The notes below the pieces were generated by a model. That model did not search any database and was not told the DNA's origin. It was given only the letters and a program-made list of their open reading frames with translations. 5,068 nt of DNA. Source: 20CM-4-69-16 sp035637455. Its GTDB lineage: Bacteria > Gemmatimonadota > Gemmatimonadetes > Gemmatimonadales > GWC2-71-9. Positions 1 through 4,419 of this stretch are shown here, in pieces; position 1 is the stretch's first letter, and every line of letters begins with the position of its first letter. The stretch covers positions 1 to 5,068 of the forward strand of contig DASPXE010000079.1 in the NCBI GenBank assembly GCA_035637455.1, read 5' to 3'. Position numbers and translations under genes: made by a program.

Positions 1-349
1 ACCCCACCGCCGTCGCGACCAGACATCCCAGCACGGTTCCTCCCGCATACAGTCCCGCGCGCCAGTACTCGCCGTCCTGGAGCAGCGCCACCGTCTCGTA
101 GCTGAAGCTGCTCATCGTCGTGAACGCGCCGCAGAACCCGACGGTGAGTGCGCCGCGCAGCTCGGGCGTGACGATCGTCGAGCCCGTAGCCAGGCGGATC
201 ACGAATCCGATGATGAGCGAGCCGATGAGGTTGATCGCGAGCGTGCCGACGGGGAACGTCACGAGGCCCGAGCGATGCTGGATCCACCCTTGCAGGAACC
301 ACCGCGCCAGGGTGCCGGCGATGCCGCCCAGGGTGATGTAGGCGATCAT
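1..349 (-). CDS. crcB: Fluoride channel/exporter CrcB (FluC), 3' end cut by window edge
   Basis: FluC proteins are small dual-topology dimeric membrane channels that let toxic cytoplasmic F- leave the cell. The reverse strand reads 116 codons from ATG at 349 to the window edge; the family is usually about 120-130 residues, so only the last few are missing. Visible family features are GGIAGTLARW (8-17), VGTLAINLIGSLIIGF (34-49) with the conserved pore Asn at N40, and VGFCGAFTTMSSFSYE (70-85), the third-helix break and phenylalanine-box segment. Four hydrophobic helices are apparent, the last one truncated. The start is fixed by GAGGAGG (360-354) a few bases upstream and by the family-typical N terminus. 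The ATG overlaps the stop of the upstream 62-aa ORF (ATGA), so translation is probably coupled. The fluoride riboswitch at the head of the transcript independently supports the function. One oddity is Met79 where the first box residue is usually Phe. The identification is secure. Confidence 0.96.
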   Translation of the reverse strand, partial: MIAYITLGGIAGTLARWFLQGWIQHRSGLVTFPVGTLAINLIGSLIIGFVIRLATGSTIVTPELRGALTVGFCGAFTTMSSFSYETVALLQDGEYWRAGLYAGGTVLGCLVATAVG

Positions 350-534
350 GGCGCCTCCTCGGGCAAGCCGCGCGCCGCTGCGCCGAGCGCTTCGAGCCGC
401 CGGCGCACCGCGTCGACTCCCGGGTCGAGGCTCGCCGCGAGCTCCTCGGCGAGCGCCTCGAGATCCGAGACGAGCAGCCCGAGGTGCGCGCCGAGGCGGC
501 GTTGCTGGTTGTCGTTGAGCAAGCTCACGGCCAT
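346..534 (-). CDS. Small 62-aa protein of unknown function, fluoride-riboswitch controlled
   Basis: I do not recognise this protein. It is 62 residues, beginning MAVSLLNDNQQRRLGAHLG and ending GLPEEAP. It has no signal peptide or membrane segment. Residues 8-36 and 40-55 look strongly helical, rich in Leu/Ala/Glu/Arg with leucines spaced as in a short helical hairpin or coiled coil (DLEALAEELAASL, then DAVRRRLEALGAAARG). The start at 534 was chosen because GGAGG lies 9 nt upstream and because the open frame further upstream runs through the riboswitch and terminator. The stop overlaps the crcB start as ATGA, and the gene is the first cistron after the riboswitch, so it should be made with CrcB under fluoride. 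It could be a CrcB partner, a small regulator, or a leader whose translation helps crcB expression. Reality as a gene rests on RBS, spacing and coupling, not on homology. Confidence 0.72.
   Translation of the reverse strand: MAVSLLNDNQQRRLGAHLGLLVSDLEALAEELAASLDPGVDAVRRRLEALGAAARGLPEEAP
354..360 (-). promoter_or_regulatory. Shine-Dalgarno of crcB
   Basis: GAGGAGG on the minus strand, 4 nt before the crcB ATG. It lies within the last codons of the upstream small ORF. It is a near-consensus anti-SD match and decides the crcB start. Together with the ATGA overlap it allows either independent initiation or re-initiation after the small ORF. Confidence 0.8.
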
Positions 535-570
535 AAAAAGACTCCTCCCGCGGGAATTCGGGTAGGAGTC
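535..570 (-). terminator. Rho-independent terminator, expression platform of the fluoride riboswitch
   Basis: Read on the minus strand, GACTCCT (570-564) pairs with AGGAGTC (546-540). After one bulged A, CCCG pairs with CGGG around an 8-nt loop, giving 11 bp in all. UUUUU (539-535) follows directly. The U-tract ends immediately before the ATG of the small ORF. The 5' arm contains the whole 3' strand of aptamer helix P1 (569-565), so aptamer and terminator are mutually exclusive. Fluoride binding should prevent termination, giving an ON switch. Confidence 0.88.
544..548 (-). promoter_or_regulatory. Shine-Dalgarno of the small ORF, inside the terminator stem
   Basis: GGAGG on the minus strand, 9 nt before the ATG at 534, within GGGAGGAGTC. 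These bases are also the 3' arm of the intrinsic terminator stem. When the terminator hairpin forms, the SD is paired; when the fluoride-bound aptamer holds the 5' arm, the SD is free. This choice of start also rules out the longer reading frame beginning near 657. Confidence 0.65.
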
Positions 571-610
571 ATCAGCCCGGTTGGGGCGGTTCGAGGCGAA
601 CTCCATCGCC
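562..610 (-). promoter_or_regulatory. Fluoride riboswitch (crcB RNA motif) aptamer
   Basis: On the minus strand the RNA begins GGCGAUGGAGUUCGCC and ends GGGCUGAUGACUCCUAC, which are hallmark blocks of the crcB motif. The pairings can be traced. GGCGA (610-606) with UCGCC (599-595) is the pseudoknot. GGAGU (604-600) with ACUCC (569-565) is P1. GCCC (587-584) with GGGC (578-575) closes the other hairpin over a 5-nt loop. The UGAUG linker before the P1 3' strand matches the conserved ligand-site segment of the Thermotoga petrophila aptamer. Family knowledge: the RNA binds F- through Mg2+ ions. Its position ahead of crcB fits exactly. The aptamer overlaps the terminator 5' arm by 7 nt. Confidence 0.95.
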
Positions 611-654
611 TGGAGTGGAAGATAGCCCTGGAAAGGGCGATTATCTTCCCTCCA
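611..654. other. Imperfect 18-bp palindrome in the divergent promoter region
   Basis: Plus strand: TGGAG, bulged T, GGAAGATA, GCCCT, loop GGAA, AGGGC, bulged GAT, TATCTTCC, CTCCA. As plus-strand RNA it is a long stem capped by a GNRA-type GGAA loop, ending 5 nt before the nadE ATG. As DNA it is a dyad abutting the 5' edge of the riboswitch. It contains a -10-like GATAAT on the minus strand (645-640), well placed to start the riboswitch transcript about 20-25 nt before the aptamer, but I see no convincing -35. There is no U-tract on either side, so it is not a standard terminator. It may be an operator, a nadE leader structure, or both. Confidence 0.6.
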
Positions 655-659
655 CACCC

Positions 660-2495
660 ATGCCTCGGATCGCCATTGCCCAAATCCGCCCCACCAAGGG
701 TGAGTACGCCGCCAACCTGCAGCGGATCGGCGGGGTGCTGGCGCAGCTCGCGAAGCTTGAGCCGGCCGTCGACCTAGTCGTCTTCCCCGAGACGGCGACC
801 TCCGGCTACTTCGTCGAAGGCGGGGTGCGTGACGTCGCGGTCACCGCGGGGACGCTGTTCCGTGATCTCAGCTTACAGCACGAGGCGGCAAATGCCCCGC
901 CGCTGGATGTAGCGGTCGGGTTCTACGAGGTCTTTCAGAACCGGTTTTATAACTCGTGCCTTTACGCCTCGCTCGGCGACGCTACGCCCCGCAACGCTTC
1001 ACCCGGTATTCTCCACGTCCACCGCAAGGTCTTTCTCCCCACCTACGGTGTGTTCGACGAGGAGCGGTTCGTGGAGCGGGGGCGCGAGATCCACGCGTTC
1101 GACACCCGTTCGGGGCGCGCGGCGATCCTGATTTGCGAGGACGCCTGGCACTCGATCGGGGGGACGATCGCCGCGCTCGAGGGCGCCCAGCTCATCCTCG
1201 TGCCGAGTGCGTCTCCCGCCCGCGGCACGGGGATGGACGAGGAGGGCGTGCGGCTCCCCGCGAGCGTGGTGCGCTGGGAGCGAATCCTGCGGAACCTCGC
1301 CGAGGAGCATGGCGTGTACGTGGTGTACGCGAGCCTCGTCGGGTTCGAGGGGGGGAAGGGGTTCCCCGGCGGCTCGGTGGTCGTGAGCCCCGGCGGCCAG
1401 ATCGCGCTGCGCGGGCCGCTGTTCGAGGAGGCGGTGCTCACCTACGACCTCGATCTCGACGAGCTGACGAGAGTTAGGGCTGACGCGCCATTGCTGGCAG
1501 ACTTGGAGGTGAATCTCCCGCACCTGATCAAGAATCTGGGGAGAAGGGAGAAGGGAGAAGGGAGAAGTAAGCGGCGTCGGGCGGTCCAATTCGACCCAGC
1601 CACGAATGGTACTTCTCCCATCTCCCATCTCCCGGCGTCGCCGATCCACGTGGTCGGCCGCGGCGTGGAAGAAGGCGACCCTCTGACGATCGACTGCGAG
1701 CTCGCCCGCCGCTGGCTGGTGAGCTTCCTCAAGGACGAAGTCGTGCGCCGCCGCGGCTTCACGCAGGGGATCGTGGGCGTATCGGGCGGCGTGGACTCGT
1801 CGCTCACCGCGTTCCTCGCCGTCGAGGCGCTCGGCAAGGACAACGTGATCGGCGTCCGCATGCCCTACAAGACGTCGAGCCCCGAGAGCCTCGAGCACGC
1901 GCAGCTGGTCATCGACCAGCTCGGCATTCAGTCGCGCACGATCGACATCACCCCCGCGGTGGACGGCTACCTGCAGCAGGTGGGCGACGGGGGGGGCGAC
2001 CCGACCCGCCGCGGCAACGTGATGGCACGCGAGCGCATGATCGTGCTGTTCGACCTCTCGGCGCTGCACAAAGCCCTCCCGATCGGCACCAGCAACAAGT
2101 CGGAGCGGCTGCTCGGCTACTTCACCTGGCACGCCGACGACACACCGCCCGTGAACCCGCTGGGCGACCTGTTCAAGACCCAGGTGCGCGCCCTGGCCCG
2201 TCACGTCGGCGTCCCCGAGGTGATCCTCGCCAAGCCGCCCACCCCCGACTTGGTCCCCGGCCAGACCACCGAGGGCGACTACGGCATCAGCTACGACAAG
2301 GTCGACCGGATCCTCTATTACCTGATCCGCGGCATGAAGACCGAGGCAGTCGTGGCGCACGGCTTCACCCCCGCGGAAGTGGCGAAGGTGCAGGGTCGCC
2401 TGGAGTCGACCCACTGGAAGCGCCGCCTTCCCACGGTCGCGGTGATGTCGCAGACGGCAATCGGCGAGTTCTACCTGCGGCCGGTGGACTATTGA
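660..2495 (+). CDS. nadE: Glutamine-dependent NAD+ synthetase
   Basis: Catalyses the last step of NAD+ synthesis: ATP-dependent amidation of nicotinic acid adenine dinucleotide, with ammonia taken from glutamine. The 611 residues hold two domains. The nitrilase-type glutaminase (about 1-290) has the Glu-Lys-Cys triad at E44 (VVFPETATSGY), K123 (HRKVFLPTYG) and C159 (LICEDAW). The C-terminal synthetase (about 340-611) has the ATP pyrophosphatase loop SGGVDSS (375-381), GTSNKSE (476-482) and PVNPLGDLFKTQVR. ATG 660 is preferred because MPRIAIAQIRP is the natural start of the glutaminase fold. The frame stays open to GTG 615, but that lies in the upstream palindrome. No Shine-Dalgarno is visible; the 15 bases before ATG are pyrimidine-rich, so initiation is leaderless or SD-independent. 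Residues 294-325, basic then polar, are encoded by a palindromic repeat inserted in the interdomain linker. The TGA overlaps the ATG of the next gene by one base. Confidence 0.96.
   Translation: MPRIAIAQIRPTKGEYAANLQRIGGVLAQLAKLEPAVDLVVFPETATSGYFVEGGVRDVAVTAGTLFRDLSLQHEAANAPPLDVAVGFYEVFQNRFYNSCLYASLGDATPRNASPGILHVHRKVFLPTYGVFDEERFVERGREIHAFDTRSGRAAILICEDAWHSIGGTIAALEGAQLILVPSASPARGTGMDEEGVRLPASVVRWERILRNLAEEHGVYVVYASLVGFEGGKGFPGGSVVVSPGGQIALRGPLFEEAVLTYDLDLDELTRVRADAPLLADLEVNLPHLIKNLGRREKGEGRSKRRRAVQFDPATNGTSPISHLPASPIHVVGRGVEEGDPLTIDCELARRWLVSFLKDEVVRRRGFTQGIVGVSGGVDSSLTAFLAVEALGKDNVIGVRMPYKTSSPESLEHAQLVIDQLGIQSRTIDITPAVDGYLQQVGDGGGDPTRRGNVMARERMIVLFDLSALHKALPIGTSNKSERLLGYFTWHADDTPPVNPLGDLFKTQVRALARHVGVPEVILAKPPTPDLVPGQTTEGDYGISYDKVDRILYYLIRGMKTEAVVAHGFTPAEVAKVQGRLESTHWKRRLPTVAVMSQTAIGEFYLRPVDY
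1539..1633. repeat. Palindromic heptamer element A, in frame inside nadE
   Basis: The left arm is four tandem GGGAGAA units (1539-1566) plus GTA. The right arm is TAC plus TTCTCCC, ATCTCCC, ATCTCCC (1610-1633). The inner 10 bp (1560-1569 with 1610-1619) pair perfectly; the outer heptamers pair with one mismatch each. The spacer is 40 nt. Period 7, arm layout and spacer size match elements B and C downstream, though the unit sequence differs. Read in the nadE frame it encodes residues 294-325 with no stop codon. The four GGG runs with 4-nt loops also fit a G-quadruplex motif on the coding strand. Confidence 0.85.
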
Positions 2496-2980
2496 TGCAC
2501 GCCAAACACCCGCGGGAGTCGGAGACCATAATGTCGGAGCTGATGATGCCGCAGCACGCCAACATCTTGGGGAACGTGTTCGGCGGCGTGGTCCTGGCGC
2601 TGGTGGACCGGGTGGCCGCGGTCGCCGCCATCCGCCACGCCGGCAAGCCGTGCGTCACCGTCTCGGTCGACAAGGTGGACTTCCGGGAGCCGATCCACGT
2701 GGGCGAGCTGCTCACGGCGTACGCGCGCGTCAACTTCGCGGGACGCACGTCGATGGAGGTAGGCGTCAAGATCATCGCGGAGAACGTGCTAACGGGCGAG
2801 AAGCGGCACACCAACTCGTGTTATGTCACGTACGTGGCGCTCGACGCCAAGGGCCGCCCGACCCCGGTCCCCTCGATCGTGCCGGAGACGCCCGACGAGA
2901 AGCGGCGCTATGACCGGGCGGCGAAGCGGCGGGCGAGTCGGGTGATGGATCGGCGGTACGACACTGGAGCCGGAGAATGA
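2495..2980 (+). CDS. Acyl-CoA thioesterase, hot-dog fold (YciA/ACOT type)
   Basis: Predicted to hydrolyse acyl-CoA to free acid and CoA in the cytoplasm; substrate chain length cannot be told from sequence. The 161 residues match the usual single-domain size. The N-terminal motif SELMMPQHANILGNVFGG (14-31) holds the conserved H-x-N and the G-N-x-F-G-G turn before the hot-dog helix, and D38 in ALVDRVAAVAA is the usual acidic active-site residue. CVTVSVDKVDFREPIHVGE (53-71) is the family's second signature strand region. The basic C-terminal tail (about 134-155) is typical of longer bacterial members. ATG 2495 shares its A with the nadE TGA, giving tight translational coupling; no SD is visible. 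TTG 2492 would add one residue and is unlikely. The stop codon touches palindromic element B. Confidence 0.93.
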   Translation: MHAKHPRESETIMSELMMPQHANILGNVFGGVVLALVDRVAAVAAIRHAGKPCVTVSVDKVDFREPIHVGELLTAYARVNFAGRTSMEVGVKIIAENVLTGEKRHTNSCYVTYVALDAKGRPTPVPSIVPETPDEKRRYDRAAKRRASRVMDRRYDTGAGE

Positions 2981-3079
2981 GTGCGGAGTGGGGAGTGCGG
3001 AGTGCGGAGTTGAAATGCGAGGTCGTGCCGCACGACGCTCACCGTGATACTCCGCACTCCGCACTCCCCACTCCGCACT
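2980..3079. repeat. Palindromic heptamer element B (31-bp perfect arms)
   Basis: The left arm 2980-3010 is AGTGCGG, AGTGGGG, AGTGCGG, AGTGCGG, AGT. The right arm 3049-3079 is its exact reverse complement, including the variant heptamer. The spacer is 38 nt and contains a second small dyad, GTCGTGC-C-GCACGAC (3022-3036). The element begins at the thioesterase stop and ends 3 nt before the patatin start, so it makes up almost the entire intergenic gap. In RNA it would form a very stable hairpin; no U-tract follows on either strand. Confidence 0.93.
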
Positions 3080-3082
3080 AGC

Positions 3083-3916
3083 GTGGCGCGGGTGGTGGCG
3101 GTCTTCGGCGGCGGCGGGGCCAAGTCGCTCGCCTGCGCCGGCGCCTGGAGAGCGATGCGCGAGGCGGGGCTCGAGATCGCGCACATCGTCGGCACCTCCA
3201 TGGGCGCGGTGATCGGCGCCGCATTGGCGAGCGGCGCGACCTACGACGAGGTCGTGATCGCCGCCCGCTCGCTGTCGCGGCGTGACGTCGCGCCGATCGA
3301 TCCCCTCGCGCTCGTCAAAGGCGTCTTCGCCGGAAACCTGTTCAAGCCCGAGGGGCTGCGCCGCGCCATCGAGCGGCTCGTGCCGGCGACGCGGTTCGAG
3401 GCGCTGCAGACTCCCTTCACGCTCACGGTCACCGACCTCGATTCAGGAGAGCTGCTGCTGTTCGGGTCGGGTGGCCGCGTCGACGTGCCACTGCACGACG
3501 CGCTGTACGCTTCGTGCGCCCTGCCGCTCTACTTTCCGCCGGCGCGGATCGACGGTCGTCGGCTCGCCGATGGCGGCCTGCGCGCCGTGCTCGGCCTCGA
3601 GCCCGCGAGCCAGATCCCCGCCGACCTGGTCGTGGCTATCCACGTCGGCCCCGGCTTCGATGAGCCCGTTCCCCCGCCTTCCCCCGCCTTTCCCCGTCTT
3701 CCACCGCCGCTCATCCGCGCCCACGGCGAAGCGATCCGCGTCATGATGGCCGCCCAGGTCGAGCGGCAGATCGCCGACTGGCCGCAAGCGGCGCCGAAAC
3801 TGGTGGTGGTGAGGCCCGTCGCCGAGCGGGAAGCGACATTTGCGGTGAGTGCGGGAGAGCGGTATCTACAGGCGGGCTACGACGCGACCAAACGATGCTT
3901 GCTCGAGAGATCATGA
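3083..3916 (+). CDS. Patatin-like phospholipase (bacterial RssA/NTE-type)
   Basis: A serine hydrolase of the patatin family, expected to cleave acyl esters of phospholipids or lysophospholipids using a Ser-Asp dyad. The 277 residues show the N-terminal glycine-rich oxyanion loop FGGGGAKSLA (8-17), the nucleophile elbow GTSMGA with S39, and the second catalytic motif DGG with D163. Length is normal for compact bacterial members and there is no signal peptide. GTG 3083 is the chosen start because VARVVAVFGGGGAKS is the family N terminus. The frame is open back to GTG 3044, but those codons (ILRTPHSPLRT) are simply the arm of element B. No SD is visible. Residues about 195-209 form a proline-rich stretch (PVPPPSPAFPRLPPP) encoded by a tandem C-rich decamer, an unusual loop before the last helices. 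The 3' end overlaps the CBS gene by 22 nt. Confidence 0.92.
   Translation: MARVVAVFGGGGAKSLACAGAWRAMREAGLEIAHIVGTSMGAVIGAALASGATYDEVVIAARSLSRRDVAPIDPLALVKGVFAGNLFKPEGLRRAIERLVPATRFEALQTPFTLTVTDLDSGELLLFGSGGRVDVPLHDALYASCALPLYFPPARIDGRRLADGGLRAVLGLEPASQIPADLVVAIHVGPGFDEPVPPPSPAFPRLPPPLIRAHGEAIRVMMAAQVERQIADWPQAAPKLVVVRPVAEREATFAVSAGERYLQAGYDATKRCLLERS
3671..3700. repeat. C-rich tandem decamer inside the patatin gene
   Basis: Two exact copies of CCCCCGCCTT (3671-3680, 3681-3690) and one diverged copy TCCCCGTCTT (3691-3700), followed by a partial CCACCGCC. They encode the proline-rich residues about 197-206 of the patatin protein and keep the frame. The minus strand carries G-runs at 3665-3695 that fit a loose G-quadruplex motif. 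Confidence 0.75.
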
Positions 3917-4299
3917 TCCCGGAGCCGTTCGTGGCGGCCGCCGGCGCCACGAGCGCGGAGGTGGCGCTGTTGATGCGCGCCAAGGACATCTCCGTCGTGC
4001 CGGTGGTCGATAACCCCAAGGACCGCCGCTACCTCGGCACCATCTCCGACCGCGACATCGTGACGCAGTGCGTGGCGGCGGGGCACGATCCCAAGGAGTG
4101 CTCCGCCCAGGTGCACGCGCGGCGCGATACGGTGGTCGTCACGCCGGAGACGGAGCTAACGGGGTTTAAGATCGAGCAGTTGGAAGAGACGGATGCGCAT
4201 ATCAGATCGACGATCGTCGTAGTAGACGGGAACAAGCGAGTGGTGGGGTTTATTCCGCATCCGGAGTTCATACAGGGAATAGTCATAGTCAGGGAGTAG
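3895..4299 (+). CDS. CBS-domain protein
   Basis: Small stand-alone tandem CBS (Bateman) module of 134 residues; such modules usually bind AMP, ATP, SAM or NAD-like ligands and regulate partners. The first CBS repeat (about 1-60) is canonical: LAREIMIPEPF, LLMRAKDISVVPVVDN, and LGTISDRDIV with the [ST]-x-x-D ribose-contact motif. The second (about 76-130) keeps the strand pattern (STIVVVDGNKRVVGFIP) but has HPEF where a [ST]-x-x-D is expected, so it may not bind ligand. ATG 3895 starts 22 nt inside the patatin gene and gives the full N-terminal strand; ATG 3913 would cut into it. No clear SD is seen, so coupling to patatin is likely. The last 100 bases are near 50% GC, clearly below neighbouring genes, just before element C. 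The actual ligand and partner are unknown. Confidence 0.88.
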   Translation: MLAREIMIPEPFVAAAGATSAEVALLMRAKDISVVPVVDNPKDRRYLGTISDRDIVTQCVAAGHDPKECSAQVHARRDTVVVTPETELTGFKIEQLEETDAHIRSTIVVVDGNKRVVGFIPHPEFIQGIVIVRE

Positions 4300-4304
4300 T
4301 CCCC

Positions 4305-4408
4305 AAGTGCGGAATGCGGAGTGCGGAGTGCGTAATTGCCGGGTAGGGTCGTGCCGCGCGCGAACCTTCCCCTAACACTCCGCATTCCGCATTCCGCACT
4401 CCGCACTT
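4305..4408. repeat. Palindromic heptamer element C
   Basis: The left arm 4305-4337 contains AGTGCGG, AATGCGG, AGTGCGG, AGTGCGT. The right arm 4376-4408 contains ACTCCGC, ATTCCGC, ATTCCGC, ACTCCGC, ACTT. 27 of 33 positions are Watson-Crick complementary; two of the six mismatches are G-U pairs in RNA. The spacer is about 38-40 nt. It shares GGTCGTGCCGC with the element B spacer at the same offset from the left arm. It fills nearly the whole gap between the CBS and DUF2203 genes, as B does upstream. Confidence 0.92.
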
Positions 4409-4419
4409 ATGATTCTCCC

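Noticed and set aside
535..657. N-terminal extension of the small minus-strand ORF to about 657
   Set aside because: The extension would translate the riboswitch aptamer and terminator. The ATG at 534 has a correctly spaced SD and lies after the regulatory RNA.
615..659. GTG 615 as the nadE start
   Set aside because: The extra 15 residues come from the upstream palindrome, no SD precedes it, and the glutaminase fold starts naturally at ATG 660.
1989..1996. Run of eight G in nadE as a frameshift or slippage site
   Set aside because: The frame continues intact through conserved synthetase motifs on both sides, so there is no sign of an error or programmed shift.
999..2414. 471-codon open frame on the minus strand opposite nadE
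   Set aside because: It is a high-GC shadow frame: His/Arg/Val/Gly-rich, no recognisable domain, and fully antisense to a gene with all catalytic motifs of NAD+ synthetase.
2980..3079. Element B as a Rho-independent terminator
   Set aside because: The stem is long and stable, but there is no U-tract on either strand and a co-directional gene starts 3 nt later. The same holds for element C.
4029..4406. Minus-strand open frame across element C (MRSAECGMRS...)
   Set aside because: The N-terminal peptide is translated palindrome arm and the rest is antisense to the CBS gene.
2980..4408. Elements B and C as a CRISPR array or the two ends of one transposon
   Set aside because: The units are 7 nt, mirrored around one short spacer, not direct repeats with many spacers. 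The genes between B and C are ordinary chromosomal genes with no transposase.
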